64,000 nucleotides of DNA. It comes from Pseudoneobacillus rhizosphaerae. GTDB lineage: Bacteria > Bacillota > Bacilli > Bacillales > Cytobacillaceae. The notes beneath the pieces are model-generated. The model did no database searches and was not told where the DNA came from. It saw only the letters and a list, made by a program, of their open reading frames with translations. Positions 43,851 to 53,020 of the stretch are shown here, piece by piece. The DNA is taken from contig NZ_CAKJTG010000016.1 of assembly GCF_917563885.1 (NCBI RefSeq), positions 35,158-99,157 of the forward strand, read 5' to 3'. The stretch's first letter is position 1, and every line of letters begins with the position of its first letter. The position numbers and the translations under genes were made by a program.

Positions 43851-45659
43851 ATGTTTAAGTCAAGCATCCGAAATAAGTTAATTGCCTTTTTACTCATTGC
43901 CACGATTGTTCCGTTTGGGACATCGATTATCGTAACCTATTTTCATACAAAGGAATCATTGAAGAATCAAGTAGTTCAAGAGAATAGTAACCTCCTCTAT
44001 CAAGGTAGGGTCAATCTTGAAGGCTACATCAATGAACTAAATGGATTAACATTGTCCTTATACAATAATCCTGGGTTTATAAACTTCCTCAAAAACTCTA
44101 CTAAGGAAAATAATTATTTGACGATTGGCATCATCAGAAATGTGATACAAACGATTCTATATGCAGAGGATAATATTGAAAGAGTGAATATTACAATTGC
44201 TGAGGATGATCGAATTGTTTCGGCGTCGAAGCGGTCTGCCGTTGTTTTTACGAAAGACTTAATGGCGAAAAATCAGGACTATTATATTAAAGCAATCGAA
44301 AGTCCTAATAATATGTATATTGAACCTCTTCGTACGCTATATGAAAATACCGCTAAACCAAGAAAAATATTCTCTATACATCGAACCTTGACGGATATTC
44401 CTACAGACAAAGTACTAGCCTTTGTTTCCTTAGAGATTTCATCTGATAAAATCTATAAACTTAGTCAAAATCTATATAATCAAGATTCAGAGGAATTCTA
44501 TATTATTTCTGCAGAAGGAAAGTTAATATACAGTTCGAATCATGATGTTCCTGATAAGCAAGAAGACCAGCAATGGATCAATACATTAATAGCTGCAAAA
44601 AACGAATCGGGGACAATGGAATGGAAAGAAGACTCTTTTAACGGAGTGATGATTTATGATCAGCTGCCAGAAACTTCGGGTGGTTGGTTTTTAGTCAAAA
44701 GAATCCCCTATTCATCTTTGTATGAAAGTGCGTTTAATGTAACGAAAATAAATATTATGTTTGGGGTTATTGGACTAGTTCTTGTCATTTTAGCTACGTT
44801 ATTTGTATCCTTCAGAATTACATCACCCATTAGAGTACTTTTACAATACATACAACAAGTAGAAAAAGGAAATATGAAGGTCGAGCTAGAGCCATTAGGA
44901 AATGATGAAATAGGTGTTCTTGGTTTTCGATTTAAAAATATGATTGAAAAAATTGATGACTTAATTAATCGAGAATATAAATTAGAATTGGAAAACAAAA
45001 CGAATCAACTAAAGGTATTACAATCACAAATCAACCCCCATTTTTTATATAACGCCTTACAATCGATTGGTACGATCGCTTTAAAAAATAAAGTCCCGCA
45101 AATTTATACGCTAGTCACTCATTTATCAAAAATAATGAGATATGGGATGAATATGGAAGAAGATATGGTTCCTTTATTAAAAGAAATCAATTATATAAAC
45201 GCCTACCTATTGTTGCAAAAAGAACGGTTTGGCGACCAATTAGAGTATTCCATTCAGGCAGATGAAGAGGTACTAAATGTTCCTGTTCCTAAAATGATAT
45301 TACAGCCGATTATTGAAAACTACTTTAAACATGGTTTTGAATCAAGAGATCGAGTAGGGAAAATCGAGATTGAATGTAAAAAGGATGGGACGTTTCTAGC
45401 GATAAGGATTTTAGACAATGGCAGTGGCGTATCTGAAGTTCGCTTAAAGGAAATCAATCTATTTTTAAATGAAGAAAATAGTAGTCCGTATAGTTCAGAT
45501 TCAAATATTGGTTTAAAAAATGTTCATTCCCGTTTAAGACTGAATTACGACCAACAGGCTACTTTTGAACTGAGTAATCAAGAAAATGGAGGCTTTTTAG
45601 TATTCATTAAACTTCCAATTACAGTGGAGGAGGAGAAGAATGAAAGCGATCATTATTGA
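43851..45659 (+). CDS. Sensor histidine kinase, YesM-like (LytS/5TM-related HisKA_7TM type)
   Basis: 602 residues from ATG 43851, chosen because GGGAGG lies nine bases before it; a longer frame from 43764 has no site. Order: membrane helix (about 12-32), extracytoplasmic sensor of ~240 residues, second helix (about 297-320), HAMP, and a His_kinase domain with H397 in QINPHFLYNALQS, then PIIENYFKHGF and GSGVS for ATP binding. It overlaps the response regulator start by 20 bases. It probably senses the transported sugar or its binding protein and phosphorylates the next gene product. Confidence 0.92.
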   Translation: MFKSSIRNKLIAFLLIATIVPFGTSIIVTYFHTKESLKNQVVQENSNLLYQGRVNLEGYINELNGLTLSLYNNPGFINFLKNSTKENNYLTIGIIRNVIQTILYAEDNIERVNITIAEDDRIVSASKRSAVVFTKDLMAKNQDYYIKAIESPNNMYIEPLRTLYENTAKPRKIFSIHRTLTDIPTDKVLAFVSLEISSDKIYKLSQNLYNQDSEEFYIISAEGKLIYSSNHDVPDKQEDQQWINTLIAAKNESGTMEWKEDSFNGVMIYDQLPETSGGWFLVKRIPYSSLYESAFNVTKINIMFGVIGLVLVILATLFVSFRITSPIRVLLQYIQQVEKGNMKVELEPLGNDEIGVLGFRFKNMIEKIDDLINREYKLELENKTNQLKVLQSQINPHFLYNALQSIGTIALKNKVPQIYTLVTHLSKIMRYGMNMEEDMVPLLKEINYINAYLLLQKERFGDQLEYSIQADEEVLNVPVPKMILQPIIENYFKHGFESRDRVGKIEIECKKDGTFLAIRILDNGSGVSEVRLKEINLFLNEENSSPYSSDSNIGLKNVHSRLRLNYDQQATFELSNQENGGFLVFIKLPITVEEEKNESDHY

Positions 45660-46410
45660 TGATGAGAAGCATGTTCGTGAAGGACTGATCCTTTTAGGAG
45701 AATGGGAAAAGCATGGAATCGAAACCATCTTAGAAGCGGAAGACGGTAATGATGCTATTAAACTCATCTCTGAGCATCGTCCATCTATCATATTTACGGA
45801 CATGAGGATGCCGAAACGAGATGGAATCAGTCTTTTAAAATGGATACACCAATCAGACCTGTTAAGTAAAACGATCGTTGTAAGTGGCTATGATGATTTT
45901 GACTATATGAGAAATGCGATTGCCTATAAAAGCTTTGATTATATACTAAAACCAATTGATCCGGAAATATTGAATGAAACATTAGAACGTGCTGTAAAGG
46001 AATGGAATGATGAACAGCTTTCGAGGGAAACCATACAAAATGTTGATTCTCTTAAAATAGATGACTTTACTCCTAATGAAGAAAAGAATAACATGCAAAA
46101 AATTGAAGAATATTTAAGGATTCATTTTCAAGAGGATATTAATTTACAGGATATTGCCGATCGTTTCTTTTTAAATCGAGACTATATTTCTAGGAAATTC
46201 AAACAAGAATTTAATGAAACGATTACCGATTATTTAACGAAAATTCGAATCGAAAATGCAAAAGAATTATTAGGGAATCCTACTAAAAAAATATATGAAA
46301 TTGCCTATCAAGTTGGCTACCAAAATGAAAAATACTTTAGTAAAGTGTTTAAAAAGCAAACTAGGGTAACCCCGAACGAGTATCGAAATGCTATTTTATC
46401 TAATAAATAA
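45640..46410 (+). CDS. AraC-type response regulator, YesN-like (short form)
   Basis: 256 residues. Receiver domain 1-120 with the acidic pair DDE (7-9), D54 as phosphoacceptor in FTDMRMPKRDG and K103 in ILKPID; a short linker; then two AraC helix-turn-helix motifs (LQDIADRFFLNRDYISRKFK and IYEIAYQVGYQNEKYFSKVF). YesN proteins are often longer because of an extra central domain, absent here. It should activate the ABC operon upstream. Confidence 0.92.
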   Translation: MKAIIIDDEKHVREGLILLGEWEKHGIETILEAEDGNDAIKLISEHRPSIIFTDMRMPKRDGISLLKWIHQSDLLSKTIVVSGYDDFDYMRNAIAYKSFDYILKPIDPEILNETLERAVKEWNDEQLSRETIQNVDSLKIDDFTPNEEKNNMQKIEEYLRIHFQEDINLQDIADRFFLNRDYISRKFKQEFNETITDYLTKIRIENAKELLGNPTKKIYEIAYQVGYQNEKYFSKVFKKQTRVTPNEYRNAILSNK

Positions 46411-46423
46411 AGGTGGTTAAACG

Positions 46424-47146
46424 ATGTTAAAGGTAGTAGTTTGGAATGAAAATAGACATGAACAAATAGACCCGGAAGTAAGAGAAGTGTACCCGGAAGG
46501 TATTCATGGAACCATTGCATCCTTTCTAGGTGAAGCACAGTTTGACGTGAGTACTGCAACACTTGATGAGCCAGAGCATGGTTTAACAGATGAAGTATTA
46601 AATCAAACCGATGTACTAATTTGGTGGGGACACATTGCCCATCATGAAGTGAAGGATGAAGTGGTTGAAAGGGTCAAGCAACGCGTACTAGATGGGATGG
46701 GATTAATCGTTCTTCATTCTGGCCATTTTTCTAAACTCTTTAAAACCTTAATGGGTACTTCCTGTGATTTAAAATGGAGAGAAGCAAGTGAGAAGGAACG
46801 TATTTGGATTATTGATCCAAGTCATCCGATTGTGGAAGGTTTAGGAGAATATATTGAACTTGAAAACGAAGAAATGTATGGGGAGCACTTTGATATTCCC
46901 ACCCCTGATGAACTAGTCATGGTTAGCTGGTTTGAAGGAGGAGAAGTTTTCAGAAGCGGCTGTACCTTCAAACGAGGAAAAGGGAAGATATTCTATTTCC
47001 GTCCTGGTCATGAAACATACCCAACGTATTACAATAAAGAGGTGCAACGAGTCATTACGAATGCTGTTAAGTGGGCGGAGCCAACAAAACTACCAAAGCC
47101 CGTTTATGGTAATGCTAAAGCACTTGAGCTTATAAAAGAAAAATAA
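46424..47146 (+). CDS. ThuA-like (trehalose utilisation) protein
   Basis: A 240-residue glutamine amidotransferase-like fold. Motifs: [12 protein letters not shown] at the N-terminus, [24 protein letters not shown] and [18 protein letters not shown]. ThuA proteins occur with 3-keto-disaccharide pathways and metal-dependent sugar chemistry; the histidines visible here (HIAHHE, HSGH, GHE) could bind metal. It sits between the regulator and the Gfo/Idh/MocA gene, 22 bases from the latter. The precise reaction is not established. Confidence 0.88.
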   Translation: MLKVVVWNENRHEQIDPEVREVYPEGIHGTIASFLGEAQFDVSTATLDEPEHGLTDEVLNQTDVLIWWGHIAHHEVKDEVVERVKQRVLDGMGLIVLHSGHFSKLFKTLMGTSCDLKWREASEKERIWIIDPSHPIVEGLGEYIELENEEMYGEHFDIPTPDELVMVSWFEGGEVFRSGCTFKRGKGKIFYFRPGHETYPTYYNKEVQRVITNAVKWAEPTKLPKPVYGNAKALELIKEK

Positions 47147-47168
47147 AACAACTGGGAGGTTTAATAAA

Positions 47169-48197
47169 ATGGAAAAAATCAAAGTTGGTATTATTGGTTG
47201 TGGAAGTATTGCCAAGCATCGCCATCTACCAGAGTATGCAAGAAATGAGCATGTAGAAATCATTGCTGTTTGTGATATCGTGGAGAATCGTGTAAATGAA
47301 CTTGCTGATACTTATAATGCAAAGGCTTATACAAACTATGAAGATTTACTAGCCAATCCAGAAATTGATGCCGTAAGTGTTTGTACTCCTAATTACTTGC
47401 ATGCACCAATTTCGATTGCAGCCCTAAACGCTGGGAAGCATGTCCTTTGCGAAAAGCCGATGGCAACCTCCCGAGCTGAAGGAGAAGCGATGATTGAAGC
47501 GGCAGAAAAGAATGGTAAAAAGCTAATGATCGCCCACAATCAACGTTTCGTCCCTTCTCACCAAAAAGCCAGACAATTAATCGAAAACGGTGAAGTAGGC
47601 AAAATATATAGCTTCCGTACGGCATTTGGTCATGGAGGACCAGAAGGCTGGAGTGTAGATGGAAAAGAGAGCTGGTTTTTCAAAAAGCAAGAAGCCTTTA
47701 TTGGTGCGATGGGAGACCTTGGTGTCCATAAAACAGACTTACTTCGCTTTATCCTTGGAGAAGAATTTGTCGAGGTTGGAGCCTTTATTGAAACAAGTGC
47801 CAAAGAAAATGCTGATGTAGATGATACGGCCGTGTGCGTTTTAAAAACAGATAGTGGTATCATCGGTACGTTAGCGGCAAGCTGGTCTTATGTATCGAAA
47901 GAAGATAATTCAACCATTATTTATGGCGAGAAAGCGATTTTAAGATTAGAAGATGATCCTACCCATTCACTAGTTGTTCAATATAAAAACGGAGAAGTGG
48001 TTAAATACGAGCTTGGTGCGATTCAGACGAATGAATCGGGCGGCCAAAAAAGCTCGCAAATTATTAATCAATTTGTCCATTCGATTGTCCAAGATTCAGT
48101 TCCTCCGATTACTGGAGAAGAAGGATTAAAATCGCTACAAGTCGTGTTATCCGCGCTTGAATCGAATGAGACAAAACAAATTGTAAAGATCGTTTAG
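47169..48197 (+). CDS. Gfo/Idh/MocA-family sugar dehydrogenase
   Basis: A 342-residue NAD(P)-dependent oxidoreductase. Rossmann motif VGIIGCGSIAKHRHLP, family lysine in LCEKPMATSRAEGE, and a C-terminal alpha/beta domain with MGDLGVHKTDLLRF. It is 14 bases before the TIM-barrel gene. With ThuA and the isomerase it suggests oxidation of a sugar ring carbon, likely C3, but the position is inferred. Confidence 0.93.
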   Translation: MEKIKVGIIGCGSIAKHRHLPEYARNEHVEIIAVCDIVENRVNELADTYNAKAYTNYEDLLANPEIDAVSVCTPNYLHAPISIAALNAGKHVLCEKPMATSRAEGEAMIEAAEKNGKKLMIAHNQRFVPSHQKARQLIENGEVGKIYSFRTAFGHGGPEGWSVDGKESWFFKKQEAFIGAMGDLGVHKTDLLRFILGEEFVEVGAFIETSAKENADVDDTAVCVLKTDSGIIGTLAASWSYVSKEDNSTIIYGEKAILRLEDDPTHSLVVQYKNGEVVKYELGAIQTNESGGQKSSQIINQFVHSIVQDSVPPITGEEGLKSLQVVLSALESNETKQIVKIV

Positions 48198-48211
48198 AGG
48201 AGGTAGCTAAA

Positions 48212-49180
48212 TTGAAATTAGGTGTATTTACCGTTTTATTTTCACAAAAGACCTTTGAAGAGATGCTTGATTATGTTCAAGCTGCTGGTGTAACCGCTGT
48301 AGAAATTGGAACAGGTGCCTATCCAGGAAGTGCCCATTGTCCTCTTGATGAACTGTTAGAAGATGAGAACTTGCGCAACGGCTATTTAGAAAAGGTGACA
48401 TCAAGAGGATTACAAATTAGTGCCTTTAGTTGTCATGGTAATCCAATCTCACCAGATCAAGCATTTGCAGATGAATCCCATCAAGTATTAAAGAAGACGA
48501 TTAAACTTGCTAGTTTGATGGGTGTGCCGGTTGTAAACTGCTTCTCAGGGACAGCAGGGGATCACGAAGGTGCTAAATATCCAAATTGGCCAGTGGCTCC
48601 ATGGCCAAACGAATATGGAGATATTTTGAAGTGGCAATGGGAGGAGAAATTAATCCCGTATTGGAAAGAAGTAGGGCAGTATGCAAAGGATCATCAGGTG
48701 AAAATTGGACTGGAGCTTCACGGCGGTTTTCTTGTCCACACTCCTTATACTCTGCTTAAATTAAGAGAAGAAACATGTGATGCAATCGGTGCAAATCTTG
48801 ATCCTAGCCATTTATGGTGGCAAGGTATCGACCCTGTAGCGGCAATCAAAATATTAGGTCGTGCGAATGCGATTCATCATTTCCATGCAAAGGATACGTA
48901 TATTGATCAAGATAATGTTAACATGTATGGATTAACGGATATGCAGCCATATGGCAATGTACAAACAAGAGCATGGTCTTTCCGCTCCGTTGGCTGTGGA
49001 CATAGTCTTCAGGAATGGTCAGACATGATGAGTGCGTTACGAACATTTGGCTATGATTATGTAGTAAGTATTGAACATGAGGATCCACTTATGTCCATTG
49101 AAGAGGGCTTTACTCGTGCGGTTAAGAACTTAAAGAGTATTTTAATTGAGGAGCAGCCTGCTGAGTTGTGGTGGGTGTAA
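48212..49180 (+). CDS. TIM-barrel sugar isomerase/epimerase (AP-endonuclease-2 fold)
   Basis: A 322-residue xylose-isomerase-like barrel. Metal-ligand patterns include AVEIGTGAYPGSAH, KIGLELHGGF, NLDPSHLWWQGIDP, AIHHFHAKDTY and YVVSIEHEDP, with the Glu-Asp-His-Glu set expected for a divalent-metal site. The family includes sugar 3-epimerases and 3-keto-glycoside eliminases. TTG start behind AGAGGAGG. Last gene of the operon; terminator follows. Confidence 0.92.
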   Translation: MKLGVFTVLFSQKTFEEMLDYVQAAGVTAVEIGTGAYPGSAHCPLDELLEDENLRNGYLEKVTSRGLQISAFSCHGNPISPDQAFADESHQVLKKTIKLASLMGVPVVNCFSGTAGDHEGAKYPNWPVAPWPNEYGDILKWQWEEKLIPYWKEVGQYAKDHQVKIGLELHGGFLVHTPYTLLKLREETCDAIGANLDPSHLWWQGIDPVAAIKILGRANAIHHFHAKDTYIDQDNVNMYGLTDMQPYGNVQTRAWSFRSVGCGHSLQEWSDMMSALRTFGYDYVVSIEHEDPLMSIEEGFTRAVKNLKSILIEEQPAELWWV

Positions 49181-49189
49181 TAGGTTGGG

Positions 49190-49218
49190 GAGGAAGAATG
49201 TGTTCTTCCTCTTTTTTT
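49190..49218 (+). terminator. Terminator of the second sugar operon
   Basis: GAGGAAGAA TGTG TTCTTCCTC, a perfect 9-bp stem followed by seven T. Confidence 0.9.
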
Positions 49219-49369
49219 GTTGACGGTAAATGATAATAGTTACCATATTCTTGATTACCAAAAGAAGAATCCAATTATTTTACTAACTTATTGGAATTAT
49301 GTGGTAATATAAGTAGTAAGGAAAATGATTTTTATAAGGGAAATTCAATCATTGGTGGTGTGATTCTTT

Positions 49370-49822
49370 TTGAAAACTATCCTAAAGATGTATGAGCATT
49401 TAGATTGGGCGAACCAACGTATTCTTGAAACATTGCAAAGTATGGAAGGTGAAAATCAAGAGGCTAATCGTTTGTTTTCCCATATCCTATTTGCAGAAAA
49501 GGTATGGATAACTAGATTACAAGGGTTGGACAGTTCACGATTGCCCATTTGGTCATCAAAGGTCGATATAGAAGTCTGTGCAAACCTTGTTATCCAAAAT
49601 AAAAAGAGCTTAACAACGTTTCTTACTAATATATCAAATACTGACCTCGATAAATTAATATCCTACTCAAATAGTAAAGGACAAGAGTTTAAGAATTCTG
49701 TAAGGGACATTTTAACTCATGTAGCCCTGCATGGTCAGTATCATCGAGGACAGATTAATTCACGACTTCGAGCAGATGGTTCTGAACCAGTTAATATTGA
49801 CTATATTACATTTGTGAGATAA
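49370..49822 (+). CDS. DinB-family protein
   Basis: A 150-residue four-helix-bundle protein. Motifs: MYEHLDWANQRILETL (first histidine), HILFAEKVWITRL (second) and THVALHGQYHRGQI (third and following histidines), which bind a metal in the family. Related to YizA/YkkA-type proteins linked to thiol transfer or stress, with no set reaction here. TTG start; the ribosome binding site GGTGGTG is a little distant. Monocistronic. Confidence 0.82.
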   Translation: MKTILKMYEHLDWANQRILETLQSMEGENQEANRLFSHILFAEKVWITRLQGLDSSRLPIWSSKVDIEVCANLVIQNKKSLTTFLTNISNTDLDKLISYSNSKGQEFKNSVRDILTHVALHGQYHRGQINSRLRADGSEPVNIDYITFVR

Positions 49823-49995
49823 ATGTATTCCGGGTTGCCTTGTTCAATACTTGTAGAAAGTTTGTGGATTTTTGTACTTTAAAAAATAAGTGCAAGTGTT
49901 GAAAATCATGGCTGTCAATGTGGCAGCTTTTTTTAATTGAGCTAACGAGTTAGTTAAAGAAGAGTACATAAACAAACAGGGGGGATGGATAGTAA

Positions 49996-50853
49996 ATGAA
50001 TAAATCAAATATCGTTGCTGGTATATTATCTATTCTTTTCTATTTTGTATTTTTATTATTATACCTTCAAGATGCTATCAATGAATGGGTGTTTCTAAGT
50101 GTATTGTTTTTCGGCTTACTAGCTCTGTTGCTTTCATTAATAGTATTTCGAAAAAAACGTGCAAGCCAACGGGAAATTTCAACCGCCTTAATCCTTTTAA
50201 TGCTTCTATTTAGCTATGAGTTTCTACTTTTGGGATACACAACACCATCACACTTGATCAACCTGTATGTAGAACCAACAGAAGCGATAGAGGATTCAGG
50301 AATATTTTTGTTACCCGTTCAGGTGATAACCATCAGGAACAAACATGATCTGGAGGAAATTTTAACATCAAGGAATGATGATGTATTAACGATGACTAAA
50401 CTTAATAATCGTAAGATCTATGGATATAAAAATAGACAAATATTATCCTGGTTTCAAAAAGCATTAATAGAAGAAAGTGAAAATAATGTAAAAAAATATT
50501 TAGGACAAGAAGATGAGTGGCTCAATCAATTTTTTAAACGAGAACAAATCAGTGGTGATAGTGCAGGGCTTAACTTAGTGCTGAATGGATTATACAAACA
50601 AGGTCAATTTAAAAATGAAATCCCAATTGCTGTTACTGGAGCAATTAATGAAAAGGGAGATGTCTTTCCTGTCGATTATATGAAAGAAAAGGTACAAATA
50701 ACTGAAAGGGCTAGCATTCCATTTATGATTATTCCCAGCGGAAATGCTGAAGAAGTAGCGGAAATTCAAAACAAACTAAAGGCAAACGTGGAGATTTTTG
50801 CTGTATCAAATGTAGATGAAGCTATTCAAATAATTAACGACCTGAATAAATGA
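49996..50853 (+). CDS. Membrane-anchored Lon-like (S16) protease without ATPase
   Basis: A 285-residue protein with three N-terminal membrane helices (about 7-24, 31-51, 62-81) and a C-terminal Lon-type proteolytic domain: GDSAGLNLVLNGLY with S189, AVTGAINEKGDVFPVDYMKEKV with K230, and FMIIPSGNAEE. This Ser-Lys pair is the Lon active site. No AAA+ and no PDZ domain is present, unlike YlbL. ATG behind CAGGGGGG. The ECF sigma gene starts 103 bases later, so the protease may belong to a membrane stress module. Substrate unknown. Confidence 0.75.
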   Translation: MNKSNIVAGILSILFYFVFLLLYLQDAINEWVFLSVLFFGLLALLLSLIVFRKKRASQREISTALILLMLLFSYEFLLLGYTTPSHLINLYVEPTEAIEDSGIFLLPVQVITIRNKHDLEEILTSRNDDVLTMTKLNNRKIYGYKNRQILSWFQKALIEESENNVKKYLGQEDEWLNQFFKREQISGDSAGLNLVLNGLYKQGQFKNEIPIAVTGAINEKGDVFPVDYMKEKVQITERASIPFMIIPSGNAEEVAEIQNKLKANVEIFAVSNVDEAIQIINDLNK

Positions 50854-50955
50854 GCAATTTAGATGCGAGGACCAGGGGCCTCAAGAATTATTTTTTCAAG
50901 AAAAAATGAACTTTATATTCTAGTCATGACTCATATAAGGGAGAGGGGTGACAGC

Positions 50956-51495
50956 ATGGATGTTATTCGGTTAGTGAAAAAGGCGAAAAAGGGAGATAAA
51001 GAGGCGTTGCTTCAATTAATTTTCGCTGAAAAAGATGATTATTATAGACTTGCTCTCACTTATATGGGGAATGAACATGATGCCATGGATGCGATGGAGG
51101 AAATGATTGTAAAGTTATATGAAAAATTGGACCAACTAAAAAAGGAAGAAGCCTTTTACAGTTGGAGTAAGACGATTTTAGTGAATGGTTGTAAATCAAT
51201 GCTTCGTAGGCAAAAAAAGCTGGTGTTATTTGAAGATTGGAATACTTCTAATGAGGAACCATCTAGTCTGACTAGTGATCCGTATATTTGCAGTGATCAA
51301 CAAATGGATATCAAGGATATGCTCACTCATATAAATCCCCATCAAAAAGAAGCGATTCAATTAAAGTATTTTCATGATCTCGATTACCAAACAATTGCTA
51401 CTATAACATCTGTTTCGATTGGAACGGTAAAATCAAGGATCTTCGAAGGCTTGAAAAAGCTAAGAACTCATTATAGGGGTGATTTTGGTGAATGA
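50956..51495 (+). CDS. ECF-type RNA polymerase sigma factor
   Basis: 179 residues from ATG 50956, set by GAGAGGGGTG; a longer frame from 50863 lacks a site. Region 2 (about 10-75) shows YYRLALTYMGNEHDAMDAME, and region 4 (about 115-175) LNPHQ-like INPHQKEAIQLKYFHDLDYQ and VSIGTVKSRIFEGLKKLR. It probably directs RNA polymerase to stress or envelope genes. It overlaps the DUF4179 gene start by eight bases. Confidence 0.9.
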   Translation: MDVIRLVKKAKKGDKEALLQLIFAEKDDYYRLALTYMGNEHDAMDAMEEMIVKLYEKLDQLKKEEAFYSWSKTILVNGCKSMLRRQKKLVLFEDWNTSNEEPSSLTSDPYICSDQQMDIKDMLTHINPHQKEAIQLKYFHDLDYQTIATITSVSIGTVKSRIFEGLKKLRTHYRGDFGE

Positions 51496-52774
51496 CATTC
51501 AGAAACGATTAGCTGAAGAGAAGAAGCACATAAACTCCATACAGGCTCCAGAAGAATTAGAAATGAGATTAAGGAATGCTCTAAATCATGCTCCGGAAAA
51601 AACAAAACGGAATGTATTTAACTGGCTGGCCGCAGCTATTTCATTATTTTTAATCATCATGATGGGATCTCAATATAATGCTTTTGCTTATTATGGAAAA
51701 AAACTACTAGGTTTTGATGAAGTGATTTTTGGTACCTTAAAAGAACTCAATGAAAAGGGTATGGGACAAATCGTCGACAAAAAGACGAATCTAAGAGATG
51801 GAACGGAACTTATCATTAACGGAATTATTTCGGATTCTAATCAATTGGTATTGTATTACACATTATCCAATCCAAATGGGATAAAGGAGAGTACGAGTGA
51901 CCATTTTAGACTATCAAGAATTACTGGTTTTTTAACAAAATCAAATGTAGGTGGCGGCACGTACTTAATTAATGATGATAATACGGAGATTAAAGGAACG
52001 ATGTCATTTGACCCTGTTAGTCCATTTGCGAAAAAATTAGATGTATCCTTTTGGCAGCCTATTCAGAACGACCAGATGATTGAAGGCACTATTTCATTTC
52101 CTTATAATCCAAACAAAGCAATGGCTACTGAGCTGAAAAAGCCGTTAAAAAAGACATTTAAAGTTGATAAAGGTACCATTAAATTCCACTCCATAACAGC
52201 CTCACCATCAATGACAGTCATTAAAGGATCGTTAAATGTTGAAAATTTTGATCGAGTCAATTTCGCATTAGAGGGAATTGAGTTAATTGCGAATGGAAAG
52301 CCGATTGAAATAATGGGTGGCGGCAGTAATTCTTCCTTAACAGGAAAAAAGTTTGATATTCGCTATGATGCATTACCCAAAAAGCTAAATTCACTAGAAC
52401 TGGTCATGAAAGAATTTGTTGGTTATCAAAAGCTGGACAAAAAGATTTCCCTTGCATCCATTAGCGATAGTCCGATTAATCTTGGTGGGAAAGACCTTTG
52501 GATCAAAAAAATGGCAACTACTTCACAAGGAGTAGAAATAACGATTGCGACAGCTGATGATGTGATGCTTGATGGTGTATCCATCCAAACGCAAAAGGAT
52601 ATCACCCCTTTAAGAACAACCGTAAACCAACTTCATACAAAACTAGATGAGAATAAGGAAGTAAAAGAACGTACCTTGCTATTCGATTCCACCGCAAAGC
52701 CAGAGTACCTTTTAATAGAAGGTATGCATTTTATGAAATCATACAATCAGAAAATGGAGATTCCAGTGGATTAG
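51488..52774 (+). CDS. DUF4179 membrane protein, probable anti-sigma partner
   Basis: 428 residues from GTG 51488, with AGGGG eight bases upstream. An N-terminal cytoplasmic part (about 1-43) would bind the sigma factor; one membrane helix (NWLAAAISLFLIIMMG, about 46-61) is followed by a large extracytoplasmic DUF4179/DUF5643-type domain with beta-rich sequence (GTELIINGIISDSNQLVLYY). Such proteins are commonly encoded behind ECF sigma genes in Bacillus. Overlap with the sigma gene supports coupled expression. The control function is inferred. Confidence 0.85.
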   Translation: MNDIQKRLAEEKKHINSIQAPEELEMRLRNALNHAPEKTKRNVFNWLAAAISLFLIIMMGSQYNAFAYYGKKLLGFDEVIFGTLKELNEKGMGQIVDKKTNLRDGTELIINGIISDSNQLVLYYTLSNPNGIKESTSDHFRLSRITGFLTKSNVGGGTYLINDDNTEIKGTMSFDPVSPFAKKLDVSFWQPIQNDQMIEGTISFPYNPNKAMATELKKPLKKTFKVDKGTIKFHSITASPSMTVIKGSLNVENFDRVNFALEGIELIANGKPIEIMGGGSNSSLTGKKFDIRYDALPKKLNSLELVMKEFVGYQKLDKKISLASISDSPINLGGKDLWIKKMATTSQGVEITIATADDVMLDGVSIQTQKDITPLRTTVNQLHTKLDENKEVKERTLLFDSTAKPEYLLIEGMHFMKSYNQKMEIPVD

Positions 52775-52883
52775 AAATGCGCTTATCAATGAATGTAATT
52801 TTTACATTTAGATCAAATACGGTGAAACGAACCATAAGAAAATGAGTTTTTCAATCACAAATTTAGTCGTTGACAATATATGT

Positions 52884-52913
52884 AAAACCACCAGCTTTAG
52901 CAGGTGGTTTTTT
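52884..52913 (+). terminator. Terminator of the sigma/DUF4179 operon
   Basis: AAAACCACC and GGTGGTTTT form a 9-bp stem, with AGC/GC extending the pairing, then TTT. Confidence 0.8.
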
Positions 52914-52926
52914 CCAAATATTTCTT

Positions 52927-52955
52927 TTGACAAAAATCGACTAATATAGTAAATT
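52927..52955 (+). promoter_or_regulatory. Promoter of the LacI regulator gene
   Basis: TTGACA at 52927-52932 and TAAATT at 52950-52955 are spaced by 17 bases. Confidence 0.6.
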
Positions 52956-52960
52956 AACTT

Positions 52961-52975
52961 ATGTAAGCGGTTTAT
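52961..52975 (+). promoter_or_regulatory. cre box (CcpA site)
   Basis: ATGTAAGCGGTTTAT matches the cre consensus except for A in place of the late C. It lies just downstream of the -10 element, a repressing position. Confidence 0.55.
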
Positions 52976-52983
52976 ATTTTCAT

Positions 52984-53005
52984 AAAAATGAAACGTTTCA
53001 TTTTT
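52984..53005. promoter_or_regulatory. LacI-type operator, copy 1 (22-bp perfect palindrome)
   Basis: AAAAATGAAAC|GTTTCATTTTT is a perfect palindrome with a central CG, the style of LacI/PurR operators. It lies 15 bases before the LacI start, so the regulator probably controls itself. Confidence 0.8.
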
Positions 53006-53020
53006 ATAAGGGGTTTTGAA

